Below are positions 33,362 through 41,102 of a DNA stretch of 64,000 nucleotides, in pieces. Numbering within the stretch: the first letter of the stretch is position 1; every line of letters starts with the position of its first letter. The notes beneath the pieces were generated by a model. That model ran no database searches. It was given only the letters and a program-made list of their open reading frames with translations, and had not been told where the DNA came from. The translations under genes and the position numbers were made by a program. Origin of the DNA: Actinacidiphila yanglinensis (GTDB taxonomy: Bacteria; Actinomycetota; Actinomycetes; Streptomycetales; Streptomycetaceae); contig NZ_FNVU01000005.1 in NCBI RefSeq assembly GCF_900107965.1, forward strand, positions 492,018 through 556,017, given 5' to 3'.

Positions 33362-35014
33362 TCACTCCTTGACGGGAGTGGTCCCGTTCATGCCGAAGCG
33401 GGGGGAGCACTGCTCGCTGGAACGGTCGCTCGCGTTCCAGACGCAGATCCACATCGTGCGGCCGGCGTCCGGGAGGAAGGTGGTCTTCGCGGCGCCCCGG
33501 GCCGCCTGGAAGGTGTACGCGACGCCGTCGCTCCGGTAGAGCTCGGCGCCGCAGGTCTGGTTGAGGGAGGTGTTGAGCACGCCCGCGAGCCCGCCGGAGC
33601 CGTTGTCGTCGAGCCAGGCGGAGCACGTGGCGTCGTTTCCCACCCAGGTGGTGTCCGCCTCGGAGCCCTTCACCTGCGTCGTGTCGTCGGTGCCGTTGAT
33701 GCCGCTGATCGACGAGGAGGTGGGATGGGGATCAGGTTTCGCGGGCGCGGTGGTGCCGGCGCCCGAACCCGGGTGGGGCGCGCCCACGGAGGCGGTCGGG
33801 CCCGGTGAACCCGCGCTCGGGTGGGGGGACTTGGCGGCCGTGGACGCGTGCGGGCCGCTCGGACTCGCGGTGGACGTGCCCGGGTGACCTGAGCTCGCGG
33901 CGGACGGGCGGGTCGTCCCGGCGACGGGCTCGATGGTGGCCGGCGCGCTCCCGGACGACTGCCCGGCGCCTTTCCCCGAGGACGCGGACGGCAGGAAGGT
34001 GAGCACCGTCGCCGTGGCGCCCAGGGCGACCACTCCCGCGGCCAGGCCCAGGAGCAGGCGGGTGCGGGGACGCGGACGGCGCGGCGCCGCGGGGGAGTTC
34101 GGCACCGTCACGGGCTCCGGGGCCGCGTCCGGGCTCGGCGGCGGGACGGTCTCCAGCCTGCCGACCGGCGTCGCGGCGAAGGCACGGCGCGAGGCGATGC
34201 GTGCGGTGACCTCGGCGGGCCAGGACGGGGAGTCGACGGGCAGGTGCCCGCGGGCCGCTTCCACCACCTCACCGGCGGTGGGGCGGTCCCCGCGGTCGGT
34301 GGCGAGGCAGGTCGCGACGACGGCGGCCAGGCCGGCGTCCACGGCGCGCAGCGGCTCGACGTCGGGGACGGCGCCGGGCGTGCGACCCGAGGCGGCGTAG
34401 AGGAGCAACGCCCCGAGCGCGTACACGTCCGCGGGCGCGTGCACGTCCTCGTCGCCGGCCTGCTGCTCGGGCGCGGCGAATCCGTGCGTCCCGTAGCCGG
34501 CACCGGTCCTGGTGAGCCGCGCCTGGTCCGCGGCGCGCGCGATGCCGAAGTCGATCAGCTTCACCCCGTCGCGCACCAGCATGACGTTGCCGGGCTTGAC
34601 GTCGCGGTGCGCGATCTCGGCGGCGTGCACGGCGCGGAGTTGGGCGGCCGCCTCGGCGAGCAGCAGCCACAGCGACTCCGCGGGCAGCGGGCCGTGCAGC
34701 CGTACCGCCTCGTCCACGGTGAGCCCGGGGACGTACTCCGTGGCGAACCAGGGGCGTTCGGCGGTGACGTCGCTCGCCAGCACCCGTGGCCCGACCCCGC
34801 CTGGCACGCGGTAGAGGATGCCGACCTCGCGCTCGAAGCGCTCGCTGGTGACGAGGCGCGGCCGGACCCGCTTGACCGCGGCGTAGCCCCGGTCCCACGC
34901 CCCGAGGTAGACCTCGCCCATGCCACCGGTGCCGAGCAGGCCGATGATGTGGAAGCTGCCGATCTCCTGTGGATCGTCCGGGCTGAGCGGTTCGGCGATC
35001 GTGCTGTCCATCAT
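33362..35014 (-). CDS. Receptor Ser/Thr protein kinase of the signalling cluster
   Basis: A 550-residue membrane kinase. The kinase domain (about 20-270) is intact: LLGTGGMGEVYLG, K48, HRDVKPGN (D138), DFG 155-157, and HGFAAPEQ. A Pro-rich part, one transmembrane helix (about 323-345), a Ser/Thr/Pro linker of about 100 residues and a small extracellular domain (about 440-550) with four Cys (TCSAW, TCGAELY, ICVWN, QCSPRF) follow. The Cys-rich tail is probably the sensor. The ATGATG start is preceded by GGGGAA. It is divergent from the FHA gene, which can bind phosphothreonine, and lies at the edge of the cluster with a PP2C phosphatase and a second kinase. Confidence 0.88.
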   Translation of the reverse strand: MMDSTIAEPLSPDDPQEIGSFHIIGLLGTGGMGEVYLGAWDRGYAAVKRVRPRLVTSERFEREVGILYRVPGGVGPRVLASDVTAERPWFATEYVPGLTVDEAVRLHGPLPAESLWLLLAEAAAQLRAVHAAEIAHRDVKPGNVMLVRDGVKLIDFGIARAADQARLTRTGAGYGTHGFAAPEQQAGDEDVHAPADVYALGALLLYAASGRTPGAVPDVEPLRAVDAGLAAVVATCLATDRGDRPTAGEVVEAARGHLPVDSPSWPAEVTARIASRRAFAATPVGRLETVPPPSPDAAPEPVTVPNSPAAPRRPRPRTRLLLGLAAGVVALGATATVLTFLPSASSGKGAGQSSGSAPATIEPVAGTTRPSAASSGHPGTSTASPSGPHASTAAKSPHPSAGSPGPTASVGAPHPGSGAGTTAPAKPDPHPTSSSISGINGTDDTTQVKGSEADTTWVGNDATCSAWLDDNGSGGLAGVLNTSLNQTCGAELYRSDGVAYTFQAARGAAKTTFLPDAGRTMWICVWNASDRSSEQCSPRFGMNGTTPVKE

Positions 35015-35218
35015 CAGCGGTTCCCCGGCTGCTCGTGCTCGCGGCGGGTCGGCTGCCGCGAGCAAGTCGGGTCCACACCCTACGCGTTGGCGGCGAACGC
35101 GCGCGTGCCCTCCGGGCGGACCCCGCGTATCCCGGACGCCGGTGCACCGCCTCTGGTAGGAGGACCGGTCCCCGCGGTGCGCTCGTACACTGGCGCGAGC
35201 CGACCGGAGGTTTGTGAT

Positions 35219-36013
35219 ATGGAGTACGGAAATTTCCCACCCCAGATGCTGCCACCGGGGAGCCCTTCCGACCGGGTGATCTCGTCGCCGCCCGGGACGA
35301 TCTTCGTCCTGGGCCCGGAGGGCGGGTACGCGGTGCCGCCGCGCCGGTACACGCTGCTGTTCGGACGGGACCGCGAGGACGTGCATGTGCCGGTCGGCGT
35401 CGACGATCCGACCGTCAGCCGCAGGCACGGCCTGTTCACCCGTACGGGAGCGGACGGCGACTGGTGGCTGATCAACACCGGCAACCTGCCGATCGAACTG
35501 CCGGACGGCGTGCTGATGCTCACCGGCCACAAGAGGATCATCGCGTCGGGGTACACGCCGCTGGTGATCAACTCGTCCAAGCAGCGCTCCCACCTGGTGG
35601 AGGTGCGCGTCGTGGACGAGGACCGCCGCTACCCCCGCTCGACGAGCAGCGCGGAGACCGTGGATCCCGAGACGGTCCACGAACTCTCCCCGCAGGAGCG
35701 GCTGGTGCTCACCGCGCTCGCCCGGCGCTACCTGGAGGGCCACGACGCCTTCCCGCTCCCGCTGGCCTGGGAGGACACCGCCCGCCTGGTCAACGCGTCG
35801 CCGTACGCCACCAAGTCCTGGACCCACAAGTCGGTCGCGAACGCGGTCGAGGACGTCCGCGAACGGCTGCACCGCCGGGGCGTGCGCGGGTTGCGGCGCG
35901 ACGAGGTGGGCGAACCGGTCGGCTCGACGCTCAGCGTCAACCTGATCCGGGAACTGCTGAAGACGGCGACGTTGAGCGCTCAGGACCTGGAGTTGCTGGC
36001 CGACCAGGAGTGA
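35219..36013 (+). CDS. FHA-domain protein with a helical C-terminal domain
   Basis: A 264-residue cytoplasmic protein. The FHA domain (about 22-130) has the core residues FGRD, SRRHGLF and N of INTGNLP, which bind phosphothreonine peptides. The C-terminal half (about 145-264) is helical, opening with ELSPQERLVLTALARRYLEG and containing KSWTHKSVANAVEDVRERLH, a winged-HTH-like arrangement common in FHA proteins of Streptomyces signalling loci. It is probably recruited by the divergent receptor kinase or another kinase in the cluster. GGAGG lies nine bases before the ATG. Confidence 0.88.
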   Translation: MEYGNFPPQMLPPGSPSDRVISSPPGTIFVLGPEGGYAVPPRRYTLLFGRDREDVHVPVGVDDPTVSRRHGLFTRTGADGDWWLINTGNLPIELPDGVLMLTGHKRIIASGYTPLVINSSKQRSHLVEVRVVDEDRRYPRSTSSAETVDPETVHELSPQERLVLTALARRYLEGHDAFPLPLAWEDTARLVNASPYATKSWTHKSVANAVEDVRERLHRRGVRGLRRDEVGEPVGSTLSVNLIRELLKTATLSAQDLELLADQE

Positions 36014-36080
36014 GCGGAAGTGCGGGAAGCGGTGCGGGTGCGTGCCCCGGTCGATCGCCGACCGGGGCACGCGGCGTTCC

Positions 36081-36377
36081 TCAGCGGTCCGCCCCGGGTT
36101 CCTCCGCGGGCTCGGGCGCGGTGTGTTCCGGGTGTGCGGCGTGTGCGGCGAGTGCGGCGTTCTCCGGGGTGTACGTGACGTGCATGGTGCCGTGCGCGAC
36201 GGAGAAGACGGCCGCCTGGTCCGCCGCGGAGTTCCGCTGCTGGGGTCGGGGCTCGGGCTGGGCCTGCTCGGGGGCGTGCGTCGCGTGCGTCACGTGGTTG
36301 TCGTCGCCCACGATGAACGTGCCGGAGACGTCCCCCACGTGGATGTTCCCGTGGGGCGGGCTGCTTTCCGCGGTCAT
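36081..36377 (-). CDS. Small protein with both cluster motifs (candidate adaptor)
   Basis: A 98-residue protein of low complexity (rich in His, Ala, Pro, Glu) without membrane segment. Residues 12-29 (IHVGDVSGTFIVGDDNHV) match residues 13-30 of the STAND ATPase encoded 33 bases upstream at 12 of 18 positions. Residues 57-67 (VFSVAHGTMHV) match the motif at the C-termini of the cyclase-like protein (VFAVHRGDQYI) and of the small helical protein (VFAVQHGSQHF). It thus carries both motifs and nothing else recognisable. By analogy with amyloid-type signalling motifs of bacterial NLR-like proteins, it may join the ATPase to the other two. No family is known to me. Confidence 0.72.
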   Translation of the reverse strand: MTAESSPPHGNIHVGDVSGTFIVGDDNHVTHATHAPEQAQPEPRPQQRNSAADQAAVFSVAHGTMHVTYTPENAALAAHAAHPEHTAPEPAEEPGADR

Positions 36378-36410
36378 GGGCGAGCCTTTCTCTGCTGGTC
36401 GGGGGAGATG

Positions 36411-38867
36411 TCATTCACCGCAGTCGGTATCCAGGCTGTCCGCGGCCGAGAGGATTGACGACTGCTGGTCCAACGTGTCGAAGTCGGTGCCCTGTGCGGA
36501 GTTCTCGTACGACTGATACAGGCTCTCCATCTGCTGAACGGGATCCAGCATGCTGTTGACATCTGTTGCCACGTCGTCGTCCTGGGCCTGTAATGCTGCC
36601 GTCTCCAGCGTGGACTCGACGGAGCCCAGGTCGCTGATGACGGTGCGGACCGCGGAGAACACCGCGCCGGAGTCGGGAGCGGTGGCCGCTTCGCCCGAGT
36701 TCCAGTCGCCCATGGCGCTGTTGTACGTGTCCATCTCGTCGGTCGCGGCGGAGGCATCTGTGCTGAACTGCTCGATTTCTGGGGGCAGGTCAGAGACCAA
36801 ACTCGCGCACACGGGATCGACGGTGGGCGTACTGACGTCGTCGGGAGCCGTCGTACTGATGTCATCCACGGGGGGCGTACTGACGGGGCCCGATGCGACG
36901 GCGGGACTCGGGTCCGGCCGGCTGTGCTCGTAGGCCGCGGCACCCACGCCGAGCACGGTGACGAGCCCGAGCGCGCAGGCGATGGCGAGGGCCGACATGC
37001 CGCCCTTGGCACCCACGGCGACCACGGGGGCGAGCGCCGCGTGGCCCGAACCCCCTGCGGAGACGCCCGTGCTCGCGGCATGGGGCGACTGCGCGGCGGA
37101 GGTGTGCGTGGCGGAGGTGTGCGCGTGCGAGAGGTCGATGCGCTGCGGGATCTGCGCGGCGGGGTTCGCGCCGGCTCCGTGGGCGGCCGAGGCGGCTGTG
37201 TGTGCGGCCGCCGCGGGGGGCTGCTGGGCGGCGTGGGAGAGGTTGACCACCGGCCTCGCCGCCGACGCGTGCAGGTGGGCGGACGCGGTGGACGCGTGGC
37301 TCGCCGTGTGCGCGCCGCCGGCCGTGTGGATCGGGGTGTGCGCGGGGGTGACCGGGTGGGCCGGCGGGTGCGTGACCGGCGGGGTGACCGGGTGGGCCGG
37401 CGGTGGGACGGCCGACGCCCCGTTGACGACCTGCTGGATCGCCGTGTGACCGCGCAGGACGGTGAGTTCGTGCCACAGCACGTCCGCCTCCAGCACCAGG
37501 GCCGTCGTCAGCGCGGCCCGGCCGATCGCCTTCCGGCGGGTGCGGGCCTCGCGCAGGAAGAACTCCTCGCCCTCCTTGTCCCCCGCGCTCTTCGCGGCCG
37601 ACCACCCGGCGCCCAGCAGGCTGCCCCACGCGTCGAACTGCCGGGACAGCGCCAGCTTCGGCGAGGCGGCACGGGCCAGCCCAGCGCCGAGCGCCGCGTG
37701 CCCGCTCCTCTCCGCCCCCACCACCGCGGCGTCCAGGACCCGGAAGTGCGCCGCGACGTCGTCCGGCGCGGTGTCCGTCGCCCGGACCCATACGGTGAGC
37801 GCACGGCAGAGCCGATCCGCCGGAAACGTCGTCGCCCGGCTGTCGAGGACATACGCGGCGACGTCCGGCGGGCAGCTGTAGCCGGTCTCCGAAGCGAGCA
37901 GGAGACCGCGGCGCACCAGGCCGTCGGCGACGGCGTCGCCGTCCGGACGGCCGAGCAGATCGTTGAGGTGCCGGGCGGCCAGCTCGGCGCCGGACACCGA
38001 GCCGAGCAGGTGCAGCAGGTCGTGCTCCTGCGGCTGGAGCCGGCGCACCAACGCGGGGAGCAGTTCCGGGAGATCGGCGATGCCCGGCAGGCCCGCGCCC
38101 GTCGCGGCCGCCGAGGCGATGCGCCGCAACTGGAGCGGGCTGCCGTCCACCACGTCGCGCAGCGCGGCCACGGTCGCCGCCTCGTCGGGCCGCAACGCGC
38201 GGCCCAGCAGGGCCTCCACCAGTTGCGCCGTCGCCGGGGGCGTCAGCCCTTCGAGCCGGATCGCGTGCACCGCGCCGACGGTGGACCGCTGTTCCGCGGT
38301 GAGGACGAACGTGGACAGCTGGGCCAGGTCGAAGAGCCGGCGCAGGTCCTTCTCGTCAAGTCCCGCGTCGTCGAGGTAGATCCGCAGCCGCAGCGTCTTG
38401 AGATGCTCCTTCAGCACCTCCAGCGACGGCTTGTAGTTCGGCGCGTCGAAGCTGATGTCGAAGATCGCCTGCGCGATGTCGTCGGCGGTACGTCCGCCGG
38501 CCTCGATGTAGGCGGCGCCTTCGGGCCCGGGCGGCAGCGTCCGCGCGAGATGGCGCAGCAGCGCACTCTTGCCGACCCCGCTCGCACCCCACACCTGCAC
38601 CAACTGATGGGCGTCGACGGCCTCGTGCAGGATCCGGAGGTCCCGCGCGCGGCCGATCAGCGGCTCGGCGGTGGACCGCGGCAGATGGGAGATCGGCCGG
38701 CGCTTGACCGGATCAGGCAGCGGCCCCCCGTGCACCGTGACGGTCGATCCGTAACCAGCGGTGATCCTCAGGTTGTTGACGGTGTTGTGGCTGCCCACGA
38801 CCATCGTTCCGGAGACGTCGCCGACCCGGATCTCGGAATCGTCCAGCTCACCGTTGTTGTCCGGCAT
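36411..38867 (-). CDS. STAND/NB-ARC ATPase with N-terminal motif, membrane anchor and extracytoplasmic tail
   Basis: An 818-residue protein. Residues 13-30 hold motif 1 (IRVGDVSGTMVVGSHNTV). The P-loop NTPase (about 68-330) has Walker A GASGVGKS (94-101) and Walker B IYLDD (D166-D167). A helical region of about 150 residues, then a His/Ala/Thr/Pro-rich linker, lead to one transmembrane helix (about 622-645). The tail of about 170 residues outside the membrane is acidic with two Cys. Its coding DNA has lower GC (about 59% over 36421-36600, counted by hand) than the ATPase part and contains a TTA codon (codon 759). No effector domain is recognised. It probably oligomerises on a signal, as NLR-like proteins do. 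Confidence 0.85.
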   Translation of the reverse strand: MPDNNGELDDSEIRVGDVSGTMVVGSHNTVNNLRITAGYGSTVTVHGGPLPDPVKRRPISHLPRSTAEPLIGRARDLRILHEAVDAHQLVQVWGASGVGKSALLRHLARTLPPGPEGAAYIEAGGRTADDIAQAIFDISFDAPNYKPSLEVLKEHLKTLRLRIYLDDAGLDEKDLRRLFDLAQLSTFVLTAEQRSTVGAVHAIRLEGLTPPATAQLVEALLGRALRPDEAATVAALRDVVDGSPLQLRRIASAAATGAGLPGIADLPELLPALVRRLQPQEHDLLHLLGSVSGAELAARHLNDLLGRPDGDAVADGLVRRGLLLASETGYSCPPDVAAYVLDSRATTFPADRLCRALTVWVRATDTAPDDVAAHFRVLDAAVVGAERSGHAALGAGLARAASPKLALSRQFDAWGSLLGAGWSAAKSAGDKEGEEFFLREARTRRKAIGRAALTTALVLEADVLWHELTVLRGHTAIQQVVNGASAVPPPAHPVTPPVTHPPAHPVTPAHTPIHTAGGAHTASHASTASAHLHASAARPVVNLSHAAQQPPAAAAHTAASAAHGAGANPAAQIPQRIDLSHAHTSATHTSAAQSPHAASTGVSAGGSGHAALAPVVAVGAKGGMSALAIACALGLVTVLGVGAAAYEHSRPDPSPAVASGPVSTPPVDDISTTAPDDVSTPTVDPVCASLVSDLPPEIEQFSTDASAATDEMDTYNSAMGDWNSGEAATAPDSGAVFSAVRTVISDLGSVESTLETAALQAQDDDVATDVNSMLDPVQQMESLYQSYENSAQGTDFDTLDQQSSILSAADSLDTDCGE

Positions 38868-38950
38868 CCGCTCTCTCCCCGTTCTCTCCCGCGCTCGGGT
38901 CTCGGCACCCGGTCATGCTGGCGCCGGCGCGTCGTGCGAACCCGGCGCTT

Positions 38951-39685
38951 CTACGTGTTTGGCGACATTGGCCGGCCGTTCGGCGGTGCGGCCGCGGCGG
39001 CGATCCGGGCCAGGTGCTCCAGGTCGAGGATCGTGATCCTGCGGTAGCCGGTCACGACCGCGCCCGACTCCCGCAGCGCGCGCAGGGCCTTGTGGATCGA
39101 GGACTCCGCCGCGCCGACCAGGGTGGCCATCTCCGGCTGCGACAGCGGAAGTTGGGCTTCGTTCCGGCCGGGCAGCCGGTAGGTGACGGCCAGGTGGTGC
39201 AGGATCCTGGCCAGCCGGCCGAGCACGTCGCAACCGGTGAAGTCGACGATCCGGGTGGTCGCCGTGCGCAGCTTGGCCACCACGCTCGCGCTGAGTGCGA
39301 GGCCGATGGCGGGGTGCTTGTTCGTGCACTCCAGCAGTTCGGCGCGCAGGATGTAGCGGGCCAGTACCCTGCCGCAGGCGGTCACCGTGCCGGTCCGCGG
39401 CTGACCGTCGATGCCGGCGAGTTCGCCGACCAGATCCCCGGCCATCCGCACGGCCAGCAGCGCCTCGCGGCCGTCCAGCGCGTGCGCGGTGACCTTCACC
39501 GTGCCGCCGAGCAGCAGCAGCGCGAAATCCGAGGTGTCGGCCTCGTGGATGGTGATCTGACCAGCGGGGTAGACGACGCGGTGGCCCAGTCCCAGCAGGG
39601 TTGCCCGGTCGGCCGCGTCGACCCGGCCGAGCAGTCCCGCCGGCGGCCAGTAGGCCGCGGTCACGCGCACCGGTGTGCTGTTCAT
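38951..39685 (-). CDS. Crp/Fnr-family transcriptional regulator
   Basis: A 244-residue regulator. The cyclic-nucleotide-binding beta-barrel (about 18-130) includes VVYPAGQITIHEADTSDFAL and the phosphate-cassette-like LVGELAGIDGQPRTGTVTA. A long dimerisation helix leads to a winged HTH (about 170-230; LPLSQPEMATLVGAAESSIH, KALRALRESGAVV). The cassette keeps GELA but RTGTVTA replaces the usual RSATV, so cAMP binding is likely altered; another nucleotide or no ligand is possible. It is encoded next to and divergent from a cyclase-like gene. The ATG at 39685 follows AAGG. Confidence 0.88.
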   Translation of the reverse strand: MNSTPVRVTAAYWPPAGLLGRVDAADRATLLGLGHRVVYPAGQITIHEADTSDFALLLLGGTVKVTAHALDGREALLAVRMAGDLVGELAGIDGQPRTGTVTACGRVLARYILRAELLECTNKHPAIGLALSASVVAKLRTATTRIVDFTGCDVLGRLARILHHLAVTYRLPGRNEAQLPLSQPEMATLVGAAESSIHKALRALRESGAVVTGYRRITILDLEHLARIAAAAAPPNGRPMSPNT

Positions 39686-39725
39686 CGGCCGCACCTTCCT
39701 CCACGTTTCTTTCTCGTCCCGCCGA

Positions 39726-39753
39726 AACGGCACAAGCGCTATTAGTAGCCGTT
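39726..39753. promoter_or_regulatory. Inverted repeat AACGGC-N16-GCCGTT between the Crp and cyclase-like genes
   Basis: Two perfect 6-bp arms, 16 bp apart, in the 184-bp divergent region. AGCGCT lies in the spacer. It could be the operator of the Crp-type protein and control both directions. Confidence 0.4.
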
Positions 39754-39869
39754 CTCCCAGAGGACCCCTCCCCTACGCTCTCGTCAATCATCGTGCCGAC
39801 ACCGGGATATCCGGGACGGCGGCCTTTCGATCTTCGAATTGCCGCCCCAGTCGTAGCCGCGGAGGAATG

Positions 39870-40676
39870 GTGAATGCGACGTACGAATACCGAGCGCTGC
39901 TGGCGTGCGACATCGCGGGCTCCGCGGGCCGGGGCGAGCAGCGGCTGCAGCGGATCCGCGGCGTACTGCGTGCCGCGCTGTTCGACTCCCTCGATGCCGC
40001 GGACCTGGACGGACGGGACTTCGCGTACTTCGACACCGGCGACGGCTGCCTGCTGGTCGCCCCGGCGGGGTTGCCCAAGGCCCGGCTGCTGGTGCCGCTG
40101 CTGCCGGAGCTGAACGCGCGCCTGCGCGAGCACAACCGGCACGCCGACCAGGGCACCCGGCTGCGGCTGCGGGCCGCGCTGCACGCGGGGGAGATCCGGG
40201 TCGACGAGGAAGGCGCCGCCTCCGGCGCCCCCTTCGAGGTGCTGGCCCGGCTGCTCGACTCGGCGCCGCTGCGGCAGGCGGCCCTGGCCGGCCCGGACGG
40301 CACCCCGGTGGCCGCGATCCTCTCGCGGCACGTCTACGAGGAGACGGTCGGGCACGGCCACGCGGGGCTCGACACCGACGCGTTCACGGCGGCCGACGTC
40401 CGGGTCAAGGAGTACGCCGCGCGGGCCTGGCTCTGGTACCCGGGCAGCCCTGTGGGCCCGCGCGCCGGCTCCGACCGGGAGGACGCCGGCTCCCGCACCT
40501 GCACGGACGCCAAGGCCAACGCCGACGCCCGCTCCGACGCCCGCTCCGGCTCCGGCGAGCAGCCTGCCGGTCCCGAGCCGCGCACCGCGGAGCAGTCCGT
40601 CCACGCCACCGGGCACGGCACCGTCTTCGCCGTCCACCGAGGGGACCAGTACATCCGCCACGACGACCGGAGTTGA
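39870..40676 (+). CDS. Class III nucleotidyl cyclase-like protein with a C-terminal motif 2
   Basis: A 268-residue soluble protein. The cyclase fold is visible: CDIAGS (metal-binding D14), DTGDGCLLV (D58) and the strand LRLRAALHAGEI. In the transition-state segment, FEVLARLLD keeps R127 but has Glu at the place of the essential Asn, so activity is doubtful; it may bind nucleotide without cyclising. After a linker rich in Asp/Ala/Ser the protein ends with TVFAVHRGDQYIRH, motif 2. The GTG at 39870 (GGAGG four bases upstream) or the ATG one codon earlier is the start. First gene of a six-gene operon and divergent from a Crp-type regulator. Confidence 0.78.
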   Translation: MNATYEYRALLACDIAGSAGRGEQRLQRIRGVLRAALFDSLDAADLDGRDFAYFDTGDGCLLVAPAGLPKARLLVPLLPELNARLREHNRHADQGTRLRLRAALHAGEIRVDEEGAASGAPFEVLARLLDSAPLRQAALAGPDGTPVAAILSRHVYEETVGHGHAGLDTDAFTAADVRVKEYAARAWLWYPGSPVGPRAGSDREDAGSRTCTDAKANADARSDARSGSGEQPAGPEPRTAEQSVHATGHGTVFAVHRGDQYIRHDDRS

Positions 40677-40685
40677 TCCGCGCCG

Positions 40686-41102
40686 ATGAACGAGGAACTC
40701 GCCGAGCTGGCCGCGACCGGGGCCACCGCTCTGGTCTCCGCGATGGGCACCGATCTGTGGACCGAGGCGAAAAGGCTGATGAGCCGGGTCCTCGCGGGTG
40801 CGCGCGGCGGGCGCCAACGGGAGCTGTCCGCCGCACTGGACCGGCCGTCGACCGCCGCGAGGGGAGCGGTCGACGGCACGGCGGTGGCGTACTGGACCGA
40901 GGCACTGTCCTCTCTGCTCGACCGGAATCCGGCTCTCGCCGAGGACGTCACGGCGCTTGCGTCGCTGCGCGTCCCGGAAAGGCCGGACATCGCGATCCAG
41001 GTCAATTCCGCCGCCGATGCAGGGGAGGTTTTCGCGGTGCAGCACGGGAGTCAGCACTTCGCCGCCGGTCCGAAATCCCGCGAGCCCGGGGAACGGCCGT
41101 GA
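40686..41102 (+). CDS. Small helical protein with C-terminal motif 2
   Basis: A 138-residue soluble protein. Residues 1-95 are helical (LAATGATALVSAMGTDLWTE, AKRLMSRVLAGARGG, then VAYWTEALSSLLDRNP), like small domains placed before or next to STAND proteins in actinomycetes. The C-terminal part has DIAIQVNSAADAGEVFAVQH, followed by GSQHF; residues 115-125 form motif 2, shared with the cyclase-like and adaptor proteins. It starts nine bases after the cyclase-like gene, and its stop overlaps the PP2C start (GTGA). A role as assembly partner is inferred. Confidence 0.7.
   Translation: MNEELAELAATGATALVSAMGTDLWTEAKRLMSRVLAGARGGRQRELSAALDRPSTAARGAVDGTAVAYWTEALSSLLDRNPALAEDVTALASLRVPERPDIAIQVNSAADAGEVFAVQHGSQHFAAGPKSREPGERP

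Noticed and set aside
38752..38754. Possible second TTA codon in the STAND ATPase
   Set aside because: Out of frame; the codons read GGT TAC (Gly-Tyr).
40686..41102. Toxin-antitoxin antitoxin
   Set aside because: Size and coupling would fit, but the downstream gene is a PP2C phosphatase and the C-terminal motif ties it to the STAND locus.
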